Below, one piece after another: positions 11,763 through 21,923 of a stretch of 64,000 nucleotides of DNA. The notes beneath the pieces were generated by a model. It worked only from the letters and a program-made list of their open reading frames with translations. It was not told where the DNA came from and made no database searches. Source of the stretch: Cryptomeria japonica (taxonomy: Eukaryota > Streptophyta > Pinopsida > Cupressales > Cupressaceae); the NCBI RefSeq assembly GCF_030272615.1, contig NC_081408.1, forward strand, positions 307,831,950 to 307,895,949, read 5' to 3'. Both the position numbers and the translations under genes were made by a program. The stretch's first letter is position 1, and the number at the start of each line of letters is the position of its first letter.

Positions 11763-12515
11763 CTATAAACCTATAAAATACTTTATCTCACCGATTAATG
11801 ACATCTCAAATTCTTTGCTCATTTCATTTCCAAAGTTCTTGCATAAAGAGTCATTTCCATAAAATATAATATCATCAACAAATATGGCTGAGATCAATAT
11901 TCTATTTTTATCATTCTTCATGTACATGTTGTTGTTCTCACTTGTCCTTATAAAACCAATCTTAATCAAATAAGAGTGCAATCTTTCATACCATGCTCTA
12001 GGTGCTTGTTTCAAACCATATAAAGCTTTGTTCAATTTACATACCTGATCTTTATTAGTGTCTTCAACAAATCCTTCAGGTTGTTCAATAAAAACTTCTT
12101 CTTCTAATATTCCATTCAGAAATGCAGATTTGGCATCCATTTGATATACCTTGAAGTTCTTGAAAGCAACATAGACCAACAATGTTCTTACTCCTTCAAG
12201 TCTAGCAACAGGTGCAAAAGTTTCACCATAAACAATTCCTTCTTCTTGTGCATAACCTTTGCAAACTAGTCTTGCTTTGTTTCGAATGACCTCTCCTTTT
12301 TCATTTAGCTTGTTTCTGAAAATCCACTTTGTACCGATTACATTTTTGTCCTTCGGTCTTGTGATTAGTGTCCATGTGTCATTCTTCTTGATTTGATCAA
12401 TCTCTTCTATCATAGCATTTATCCAATCTTCACTGTTAAATGCCTCTTTCACTATTCTCGGTTCAAATTCAAATATCAAACATGTGTTCTGTCTCAGTTT
12501 GTTCCTTGTCATCAC
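11763..12515 (-). pseudogene. Copia-A reverse transcriptase
   Basis: A clear RVT_2 domain of about 250 residues: [88 protein letters not shown] and [12 protein letters not shown]. The catalytic Asp of QMDAKSAF and the FVDD pair are intact, and this segment carries no stop. It ends at a stop after EIKYFIGL; the frame continues beyond. Confidence 0.93.
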
Positions 12516-12623
12516 TGGATCATCCTTATCTCCTATAATCTGACTTGGTGCATGATGTCTTCTGACATACTTGGCTAATACAGGCTCGGTAGGCTCTGAA
12601 TGATCTTCTTCATCATTCGGTAA

Positions 12624-13625
12624 CTAAATATTCTCTTCATTTTCTTCAACAGTCTTCTCGGTAAGACTTCTCGATTGAACATAGACAAATTCATCATAGT
12701 CTTCTGGTTCCTTGGAATTTCCTTCATCATTTCTTTCTGCAAATTCATCAATTTTCACATTTGCACTTTCTACTATTTTGTTATATGATTTGATCAGACA
12801 TTTAAATGCTTTGCTTCTAGAAAAATAACCTAGAAATGTTCCTTCTTCACTTTTTTGATCAAACTTTCCATTTCTATCATCTTTATGAACATAGCATCTA
12901 CTTCCAAAGATTTTAAAATAACTTACATTAAGTTTCTTATCATACCAGATTTCATATGGTGTATTCAAAGTACCTTTCTTCAATTGTACTCGGTTCAAGG
13001 TGTAAACTGTTGTGCTTATTGCTTCTCTCCAAAATGTTTGTGGTACCTTCTTTTCAATCATTAGTGTTCTAGCACAATCCACAATAGATCTGTTTCTTCT
13101 CTCAGCTATTCCATTCTATTGTGGAGTTCTTGGTGCAGAGACTTGTCTTTTAATACCATGATCATTGCAAAATAAGCTAAACTCATCATATGTGAACTCT
13201 CCTCCTCTATTTGATCTAACACATTTCAGTTGTCTTCCTATTTCATTTTCAACTCTTGCCTTGTACCATTTAAACATTTGAAAAGCTTCTGATTTTTCTT
13301 TTAAAAACATTAGTGACATCATCCTTGAATAGTCATCCACAAATAATATGAAATATTTATCACCATAATAACTTTGAACTTTCATAGGACCACAAAGATC
13401 AGTGTGCACTAGATCTAAAATTCCCTTAGAAGTGTAAGACTTACTTGTAAAGCTTGATCTTGTCATCTTACCCATCTGGCATCCTCGGCACATAGCATTC
13501 TCAGGTTTTTCAAGACTCAGTAGACCTCTTACTCGATGCTTCTTACTTATTTTGATCAGATTATCAAAATTTACATGACAAAACCATTTATGCCATAACC
13601 AGGTATTATTTATCTTTGCATGCAA
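12624..13625 (-). pseudogene. Copia-A integrase
   Basis: GAG_pre-integrase zinc motif WLWHKWFCHVNFDN with CRGC, then the core LDLVHTDLCGPM, FVDDYSRM, CVRSNRGGEF, APRTPQ-stop-NGIAERRNRS and the tail IWYDKKLNVSYFKIFGSRC. The first catalytic Asp (HTDLCGP) and the Glu (AERRNR) are present. The second Asp, normally in RSDxGGEF, is Asn. A TAG at 13116-13118 falls just before the catalytic Glu. The integrase is therefore doubly dead. Confidence 0.9.
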
Positions 13626-14186
13626 ACACTTATTACGAGTTGAGTCAAGGTGAAATGTGTTACCTTTTGTTTGTGTCCCAGCAGTAGCTCACTTTCCATT
13701 CTTGTCATGAACTTTGACAATTCCTTTCTGAAATTCTATTCGGTAACCTGTTTTGTTTAGCTGTGCTACACTCAACAAATTATATTTCAAACCTTCAACC
13801 CAATAAACATCATTGCATCTTGCATTGTCAAGAAGTGTTATAGATCCTTTACCTTTCACCAGACATGGTGCATCATTACCAAATCTAACATAGCCTCCAT
13901 CATAATCTTCTATTATAACAAACTTGTGTTTATCACCTGTCATATGATGTTAGAATCTACTATCTATGATCCAAGAATCATTAGTGTTTATGTGAGATAT
14001 TAGGGCCTTTTCTTCATACCTTTCTTCATTTGATCCATCTTTGATAGCCACATAAACTACTTCCTCTGTATCAGTCTCATCTGATTTATCATCGTTAGAT
14101 TCCTCATCAGCTATTAGGCATGTCTTTCTATCTCTTCTTCTAAAGTCTCAGTGTTCTCTATAATGATTGTCTTTCTGTCTGTCATC
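13626..14186 (-). pseudogene. Copia-A protease region
   Basis: The protease active site, DSGCSHHM in Copia-B, reads DSRF followed by a TAA at 13950-13952 and HHMTGD, so the catalytic triplet is lost. Downstream FVIIEDYDGGYVRFGND, CLVKGKGSI and YWVEGLKYNLLSVAQL are the usual protease to pre-integrase linker. Same frame as gag and integrase. Confidence 0.85.
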
Positions 14187-15113
14187 TCAGTAATCTCTCT
14201 TTTCAGTAGAATCTTTGTCATGATAGTTAGAAGACATATGTCCTATCTTATCACAATTGAAACATTTCAAAGGTAGCTTTCCTTTATACTTACCTTTGCC
14301 TCTCGGTAACCTTTTGGCTAATAGTGCTTCAAACTCTTCTTGCTTTCTGATTTCCTCATACAGTTTGTGTACTGCCTCCATGTTCTTACAAAATCTTTCA
14401 CTTGCTCCACTATGATCTCCTTCAGAGTAGTTATACTTTCTTTCATTGAAATCATTAGATTCATCAAGATGAAAAGAACTAAATGCAGATTCAACTTTAT
14501 TTACCGAAGATCCACTGTTATCAAAGTTACTTAACTCAAATACATGTAGCTTACCAATAGTAGCATCTAAAGAAACTAGCATATTAGGTACAAACCTTAA
14601 TTCATTGATTGCAGAGACTCGGATTGCATAAGCTGGTAGAAGGGTTCTTAACAACTTACTTGTTATATCCTTTTCTTCAATAGTTCCACCTGCTCCTTTG
14701 ATTTGATTGACAATCTCCTTTAGTCTTGTACTGTACTGAGTTATGTTCTCACCTTCATTCATCCTCATAGATTCAAGTTGTCCTCTTAGACTATCTACTT
14801 TTGCTCTTTGAACATGTTCATCTCCTCCATATACTGATATGAGCTTATCCCACATAGCCTTTGCATCATTGCGGCCTTCTAGATCATTAAACTCTAAATC
14901 GGTCAATGCAAATGTTATTTCAATCATTGTTTGAATATGTTCTTGCTTTGCCTTTATCTCTTCCATAGTCAATGGATAGGTGCTCGGTATAACAAAATCA
15001 TTCTCCAGATAGTATACAGCATATTCTCCAACTCCTGATAGATGTAGCTTCATTCTTTTCTGCCATGTAGAGAAACTTGACTTGTTCAGCTTCAGTGCAT
15101 CCCTCTTATACAT
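14187..15113 (-). pseudogene. Copia-A gag
   Basis: UBN2-type gag of about 308 codons from ATG 15113 to a TGA at 14187: a capsid-like region with WQKRMKLHL, VYGGDEHVQRAKVDSLRGQ, MNEGENITQYSTRLKEIV and LRTLLPAYAIRVSAI, then a C-terminal CCHC knuckle. The knuckle reads CFNCDKIGHMSSNY: the last Cys is Tyr, so zinc binding is probably lost. The start is the first ATG after the PBS and aligns with the Copia-B gag start. Confidence 0.9.
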
Positions 15114-15163
15114 CTTTGGATCTTTAACTCAAGTGCTTTTAAACTTTCCTTCCAGAGTCCAAA

Positions 15164-15175
15164 GCTCTGATACCA
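15164..15175 (-). other. Copia-A primer binding site
   Basis: TGGTATCAGAGC on the minus strand, 11 bp after the 5' LTR end. It is the standard complement to the 3' end of initiator tRNA-Met used by many plant Copia elements. Confidence 0.88.
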
Positions 15176-15186
15176 ATTGATAGTTC

Positions 15187-16702
15187 TGATACTTAATATA
15201 AGTACAAATCCAATAGCCAACAAGATGAGAGGGGGGGGTTGAATCATACAAACTTAATCTTCCATAAAAACATCAGATTCAACCTCGGTAACATATATTT
15301 CAGTAATATAACCAAAACTGTTAAACATGCAAACTCAAAAGCATATAAACATCATAAACCTCATAACACCAGATTTAATGTGGAAACCCAAATAGGGAAA
15401 AAGCATTGTGGGATTTCAGACCCACTAAGAAATATACTCTTCTAGAGTATGCTCGGTTAAAAGCAAATCCTGTTAAAGATTACAAACACATTGCTAGATG
15501 TGACCCGGTTAAGGGATTTCCCTCAGATCTATTAGGATCTTCACCTTGTTAGAAGTGGCCTTGTTAAAGGATTTCAAAAAATCAATCAGAATGTCACCTT
15601 GCTAGAGGGTTTTACAAATAAGAATGTTAAGTCCACTCAGTTAAGAGATTTTCTATCACTTTCACAAAATAACAGTAATAAAAATCTATCTGCAACTTCA
15701 CATCTAAAATGCTAAAGCAGATTCTTATTTGTTCAATACAATCTAGACATAGAACTAATCTTGTCTATCTGTTGGGCTTCTATACTCTGTTATTCTTACA
15801 GGTCTTCAAGCTTCTGTGCTCGGTAATCACTATGTAGCATCCATGTACATACACTTGCCCGCATACATTGTTTATCAACAGTTTCCTATTTATAAACAAT
15901 TAGGTAACCGCTTAATCTTCTTGATCACATTTCCCATGTCAATCATAGCCATCAGATCTTCGATCTTGTCTAGGTTCAATGCATCTTTCGATCTGAAAAC
16001 ATTTTACCCCGCCTAGGAACTTGCATATATTTCTTGGAACTTGTGCTAGGGTATTGCAGTTCAATCTGAGTTGTAGATCTTCATGTCGACTTTCTATTGC
16101 CTTAGATTCATTAACAAACTATATTAACGACATACCAATCATTCAATCAATTCCAGCTCATCAGCTTCCTTCATTAAATAACGCATGCAAACATTTAATG
16201 CATTCTGTTATAGCTCGGTTACAATTTGGTAACAACTCGGTGAATACTAAACTTCACTCGGTTGACATTCCGCCTTCATTAACCGATAGCGATAACCTTA
16301 GGGTTTACCGACTAGGTTCTTTGCTTGATAACATAGTATAGTATTAACCTTTACAATTTACAACATATGTATGATGTTAAAACAATCTAAAACATCATGA
16401 TCTCATCATTGTCTGACTCGGTACTAGTTGCCCATTTAATACCTTATTCATCCCCTTATTCATCATATTCTTTCCTGTGTCTTTTACCGACATCTTTATA
16501 ATCTTCAAATCATACTTCTCAAGATATGGTAACATCATACTGAATTAGAAAATCAATTTCTTGACATCAATGAAAAAATAATAATATCAAGACAGTAAAC
16601 ATCTTTAATCAGTTATATCCATAATCATCAACAACCTTCTCAATATCCTTATTGAAATGACAACAATCTTTCATTGTCTGTTATAATGCTATATTGCCAA
16701 CA
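15187..16702 (-). repeat. Copia-A 5' LTR
   Basis: 1516 bp, TG...CA ends. It contains a TATA box near its centre, a G-rich tract (C-rich on the sense strand) near its 3' end, and two ACCGAC words in U3. Direct repeat of 8976-10516. Confidence 0.92.
15887..15894 (-). promoter_or_regulatory. TATA box of Copia-A 5' LTR
   Basis: TATAAATA on the minus strand, about 810 bp into the LTR and conserved in the partner LTR. Transcription would begin about 30 bp downstream. Confidence 0.5.
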
Positions 16703-17455
16703 GGTACATCTGAAGATTATCTTGTATGACTTCGAGATGCAGTCCCCTTGAGGTGTTATGAGCAAGATACCTACCCCTAATCCATTTTGTGTGAATAAGT
16801 CATCAAAATACAGATGCCATTTTGAAGATGTGGTGACAATCATAATGGAATTGTCAGGGAATTCTATGATAAGGGGGTGATCACCTTGTAGGGAGGCATC
16901 AGCCAATTGATCTATTATGACTTTTCCTTTGATTTCTTTTTGGTCCACATACTCAATGTTGAATTCACTCAAGAACATGACACATTTAGTTGTACATCCA
17001 ATGGGAGTTTCTTTGGATAGCAAGTACTTGAGAGGATAGATTTTTTCTATTAGCTTAGTTTTATTGTTGAGCATGTAATGCTGCAATTTTTATGTGTTGA
17101 AGACCAATGTAAGGCAAGCTCTTTCTATGGGGGTATAATTGAGCTCATAACCTACAAGAGTGCGACTAATGTAGTAGATTGCATGTTCTTTGCCTTTGTC
17201 ATCTGTATGTGTTATTAATGCCCCCAGTGCCACTGTAGTTGCTGATATGTACAAAAGAAGAGGTTGTCCTAGAATCACGGGCATCAATACTGGAGGGAAA
17301 GAAAAATATTCTTTTAACTTATCAAAGGCCTTTTGACAAAGATAATCCCATTTGAATTTGGTATCTTTGCATAAGAGGTGTGCAAATGGGTGACACATAT
17401 CTTCCAGTTGTGCAATGAATCTATGAATGACTAAATCTTTCTTTGTAGATTGCAC
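16703..17455 (-). pseudogene. Gypsy-G first RNase H and start of second RNase H
   Basis: The gypsy RNase H reads LGQPLLLYISATTVALGALI, HAIYYISRTLVGYELNYTPIE and, after a stop at 17090, QHYMLNNKTKLIEKIYPLKY. A connection with ECEAL-type second RNase H follows: SKWHLYFDDLFTQNGLGVG and TPQGDCISKSYKIIFRCT, where Copia-A interrupts. Two successive RNase H domains are the hallmark of Tat elements. The first Asp of the second domain (YFDD) is present. Confidence 0.85.
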
Positions 17456-18786
17456 AGTTGTCTAACTATTTTCGAAGGAGGCATTTCCATTATATCTTTC
17501 ACTTTTGCGGGATCCACCTCAATGCCTCTGTGAAAGACTATAAACCCTAGGATTTTAAATTATGTAACCCCAAAGATTCATTTCTTAGGGTTTAGGTGCA
17601 ACTTATATTTATCAAGTCTCTTGAAGATTGTCCTTAAGACCGGAATGTGCTCATCTCTTTTTTTTGACTTGCCTAGGAGATCATCTACATAATCTTCCAT
17701 TATCTTGTGCAAGAGGTGATGGAAGATAGTTATCATTGCATGTTGATAGGTTTCTCCTACATTTTTAAGACCAAAGGGAATGAATTGATAGAAAAAGGTG
17801 CCCTAAGGTGTTGTGAATGTTGTCTTATGTTGATCTTCTTTGGCGGTCCTTATCTAATTGTACCCAAAAAAACCATCCATCAAGGAAAGCATCTCATGTC
17901 TAGTCATGAGATATACAATCATATCTATGTTGGGTAGTGGAAAGTCATCTTTTGGACATGCTTTGTTGAGGTCTCTAAATTTGGTGCAAATTTTGATGCC
18001 TCCAATGGGTTTTCCAATAGATACTATGTTAGAAACCCACTCTGGATAATCAATAGGTTTGATGAAACCGACATCCAACATCTTTTGTAATTCAAATTTG
18101 ACTAGGAGAGTAATCTGAGGATGCATCTTGTATAGCTTCTGTTTGACTAGTTTGGTATCTAGACAAACAACAAGATTGTATACTACCAAGTTAGGATCAA
18201 GGCCTAGCATGTTAGCATACGACCAAGCCAAATTGATTTTTGTCTCATCTAAAATGTTCATAAAGTTTTTTATTTCTTGATCTGTTAGAGACTTGGATAT
18301 AATAACATTCTTAGGAGTGTCTTCTGTACCCAAATTTATTGTGTCTATTTCCTCAATAAGTAGAGGGGATTTTTCTTGATGTGGGGGAACCATGGTAGGG
18401 AGGTCAAGTCCCTCATCTTCTAGCGCCTGCTTTAGGTTTTCACTAGAAGATGTGTCCTTTATTATTACTTTTTTTGTGTCCAAAGGTGTCTCGAAGAGGC
18501 AAGGGACTTTTTTTTTTTCATTTTGGCGACTGTGGGAATTGACTTGACTACCAAAGTAAGCTTCTGGATGAAGTTGAATCCCATTGACAAAAGTATAATT
18601 CCCAAGGTCTTGCATGTTGAGTAATGTGAGGAGAGCATCATCATCAACACAGATGTCAAGAACTGGTTGTCCTCTTTGGCCCCAGTCAATAAATTTGAGG
18701 TGTACAAGTTTAAGCTCATATGGAGAGGAAGGGATAATGGGGATGATGGTGTTCACATGGGCATCATCAAGGTATTCAAAATTCAT
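17456..18786 (-). pseudogene. Gypsy-G reverse transcriptase
   Basis: The minus strand gives INLAWSYANMLGLDP, VKFELQKMLDVGFIKP, KICTKFRDLNKACPKDDFPL and LSLMDGFFGYN. After a stop it continues GTFFYQFIPFGLKNVGETYQ, MEDYVDDLLGKSKKRDEH and GFIVFHRGIEVDPAK. The Asp of SLMDGF and the YVDD (17680-17691) are intact. Stops at 17854 and several later points. The upstream 300 codons are a protease-RT linker with low conservation. Confidence 0.9.
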
Positions 18787-19121
18787 TTCATGGAATTCCT
18801 CTTTGTTAGAGTCTTTGACTTTAGTAGGAGGATCTGGCTGGGCACCAGTGGCAGTGATCTTAGATATAGGAGATTAACCCAAGCCCCTATTGTACTTGTA
18901 GGAAATCAGGGAGATGGGTGCTTTTCTGCCTTTTCCCTCAAGTCCAAGACCATGTCCTTTGTAACCCATCTTATCTACCATAGCGGATGCCTTTGGATAT
19001 ATTTGCTTTGGGATATATCATGGTTCTTCATCTTCTTCTAGATACAACTAAGAGATGACATCAGTTTCCAAGCTTTCTTCATCAAGTGGACCCCACTACT
19101 AAAAGGTGGTTTTCTTGCACT

Positions 19122-19821
19122 TTATAATGGGTTTACTTTACTTCTTGAGTTCCTTCGGCTTTCCATATGACTTGGGAGAAGGCGAAAGTTGACCCACATA
19201 GAGAGCATTCTGAAGGGTGTACTATCCACGTCTATTGTCAATGATCTTGGCCTTGACCTCAGGTTGAGATGAAGTGGAGGAAACATTTGAGGGATCAGAT
19301 TGGGGTGGTGGAGTGGGTGAATTGAGCGGACAATGGTAGGGGTGTTTCCCTTCAAGGATTTTTTAATATTGAAAAGGTTGTGGGTCAGCGTGGATGGTGA
19401 TTTCTCTACCATTTAATGGTAATTTGAGGCATTGATGGTAGGTAGATGGGATGGCTTGAATACAATGGATCCATGGATGGTCGAGAAGGATGTTATATGG
19501 GAGGTCAAGGTCTAAGACTTGGCATGTTGTTTCCACAATAACAAGGCCCACATGAAGAGGTAATATGATTGTGCCTTTTGAAACTCACTTTGTATCATCG
19601 CAGGATTTTATTGTGATATTTCCAGATGGATCAACCAAGTCTTCAAAGATTCCCAGTTGTTTAATTAATTTGTATGTACAAATATTTAAGCTAGATCCAC
19701 CATCTATAAGGACCCTTTTGATTTTGTGTTTCTGCACAATAGCTTTAATGTGGAGGGGTTTATTGTGAGACGGATCATCAGCAAGAGAGTCTTTGGATGT
19801 GAACACAAGGTGATGTTGCAC
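19122..19821 (-). pseudogene. Gypsy-G aspartic protease region
   Basis: KRVLIDGGSSLNICTYKLIK is a retropepsin-like active site of the DGGS form that is common in plant gypsy elements. LVIVETTCQVLDLDLPYNIL and LDHPWIHCIQAIPSTYHQ match the ILGRPWL-type second half. Stops and a low-complexity tail follow. The frame differs from that of gag, so at least one frameshift lies between 19821 and 20217. Confidence 0.75.
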
Positions 19822-20216
19822 AACAAGGTCGCCAATAAGGGCCTAGAATTGGGCTGCATTGATATCGTTGGTGACAAAGGACTCTAGGAGGGCTTGCTCA
19901 AGGATCTCTTTGTGAATAGGGGATGTCTTGAGGAATTCAAGGATGGAGATCTATGCAAGATTTTTCTTGAGATGATCAAGGATATCATATTGGTGGGTGG
20001 ATGACATGGGAGGTTGTGAGGGAGGGGGAGGAACTCCTTGGACGGTTACTCTTCCTCTGCAAGTGGTGACATTGCAGTCATTCTGAGAATTTGAAGGTGT
20101 AGCACCTTAAATTACTATTTTTCCTTGGAAGGGTAGACTTGAGGATTACAGAGGGGTGATACCTTGAATTGTGACTCTAGGTTTGTGAATGGTGGGAGAG
20201 GGATTGGCTTCTTTCA

Positions 20217-20795
20217 CTATGATGGTCTTAACCAAGGTTTGGCGGGTTCTATGCGACCTACCAAGGAATCAAAGTCGAACACATAATTGATATAGTCATA
20301 ATTGATGGCATGAGATGATGAGGATTTTTCTTTACCATGCTTAGGAAATGGGTCATGGTACATTTTAATTTTTTCATTCGAGTTACCAGGTTTGGCGATA
20401 TCAATCTCAATGTCACCCTTGTCAATAAGGTCTTGGATGTAGTTCTTGAGTTTCATATATTTGTGTGTATCATGACCATTGACACAATGGTAGTCACAAT
20501 ATTCATTCTCATTATACCATCGAGGTTTAGGTTGATTGGGATCAAAAGGGCATGTTATCAGCAAGACAACGACACCAACCTTGACTAGCTTGTGGAAGAT
20601 GACCTCAATGGGTTCAACAAGAGGAGTGTACTCATGTTGGGACTGATTGTTGGGTCGTTGTGATTGATTTTGCGAATTGGATTGATTGTGAGGGTTGCAT
20701 TGATTATTGAAGAAGTCACTAGTGGTGGTGGTGGGTTTGGATGGGTCGGCAATGGTTTGAACACACTTGGAATCGATGACTTCATCATTGACCAC
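20217..20795 (-). pseudogene. Gypsy-G gag C-terminal part with zinc knuckle
   Basis: An Asn/Gln-rich stretch precedes EYCDYHCVNGHDTHKYMKL and KNYIQDLIDKGDIEI. This is the plant gypsy knuckle in which a Cys normally stands where Tyr is found (HKY). The conserved KNYIQDLIDKG anchor identifies it. The knuckle has lost a ligand. Confidence 0.7.
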
Positions 20796-20884
20796 ATTCT
20801 TGTTCTTAGACCAAAACTTTGGCTTGTCATTGTAAGCGGAGGAATTTTGATTTGATTTTTGGTAATGGTTTAGAGTTCCTTCCT

Positions 20885-21923
20885 CTAGATTACACGCTCT
20901 AAAGCTAAGCCTTTCTTGGATATCTCATCGAAGGTACTCAAACATTGACAGGTCAAAGGTTTAGATAACTCGGGTACCAAGTTACATTGAAATAACTCAA
21001 CTTGGTATGGTTTTGGTATGTCCCAAGGGAATTTATTGATGACATGTTGCCACCTTTGGAGGAAGTTATCCAAATTTTCTTTGGGCCTTTGTTTTGTGTT
21101 GCACAAATCCATCATCGAAGCATCATTCTCAATACTACCTAGGATCACCCTTCCCTTTTTATTTTTTTAATTTAGGCATTTCAAAACTAGGTGGGTATGG
21201 TGCGACTGAAATAGAAGGATCATAGGGACAATGAAATATTTCTTTGAAAGTATAGGGTCTCTTGTTTGTCCCATTCTCAAGATTTTTGTTAAGGTCCTTC
21301 ATGTCCTGAATTTCTTTTATGAGATCGACTTGTTGGTTAGTCACATGAGGGACATAATAACACATGTTAGGCACAGGGATTTGATGAGATGGAGATGGAA
21401 TTCCATCACCACCAATGTATTGATATGAGGAAATGGAAGGTTGTGATGTGACTTGAGGATGTGATCTACAGATAGTGCTAGCAGAAGGAAAACTTGTGTT
21501 GATGTAATTGAGGGAGTTATAAAGATGTGCAGTTGACCTAGCAGGTTGAGACATGGTTGTATTTGGCATGCTTTGAGGTATGGAAATTGGAGGTAAAGAA
21601 ACCATTGGTACGGATGTCATAGGTGGTGGATGAAGGATAGTGTTAATGACGGGTTGATCTATGATGCCTCCTTCTTGAGGTCTTTTAAGGATAAACTGAT
21701 CAAATCCCAAGGGTAAGCATGCACCTTGAGTGATGAGATGAGCTACAAGCCCATTAGGATTATGTTTGAAAAATCTCTCCATCATGTCTTGATTGTAAGG
21801 ATCATCGACAAAAGATTGGACACGTGGAGAAAGCTCAAGTTGGTCAACAAGTTGTTCCTCTTACTGGAGATCTTGATCAAAGTGGTAACTGGTCTCAGAC
21901 ATCGCATTGCCTTCAACGGCCAT
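20885..21923 (-). pseudogene. Gypsy-G gag N-terminal part with internal deletion
   Basis: ATG at 21923 begins MAVEGNAMSETSYHFDQ; a TAA follows at 21861. The frame continues through a Pro/Ser-rich segment to FEMPKLKK at about 21160. The sequence then jumps, in another frame, to LGSIENDASMMDLCNTKQ and ENLDNFLQRWQHVINKFP, the second half of a retrotransposon gag domain. The first half of that domain, normally about 80-100 residues, is missing, so a deletion lies near 21150. Confidence 0.75.

Larger units (their letters stand above)
8976..16702 (-). mobile_element. Copia-A: full-length Ty1/copia element, minus strand
   Basis: Two LTRs (16702-15187 and 10516-8976) flank a PBS, a gag-pol region in the order gag, protease, integrase, RT, RNase H, and a polypurine tract. 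Integrase before RT identifies Ty1/copia. The element is 7.7 kb. All gag-pol segments from 15113 to 10929 lie in one reading frame, broken only by stop codons and with no frameshift. Flanking 5-mers (gcttc left, ggtac right) do not form a target duplication. Confidence 0.93.

Noticed and set aside
18614-19041. Overlapping plus-strand ORFs across the Gypsy-G RT upstream region
   Set aside because: Antisense shadows; the minus strand reads as protease-RT linker.
19759-19800. Gypsy-G protease DGG as an inactivated site
   Set aside because: DGGS is a common natural form in plant gypsy proteases, so it is not evidence of decay.
20664-20855. Plus-strand ORF with Gly/Leu-rich sequence
   Set aside because: Antisense of the gag Asn/Gln-rich stretch.
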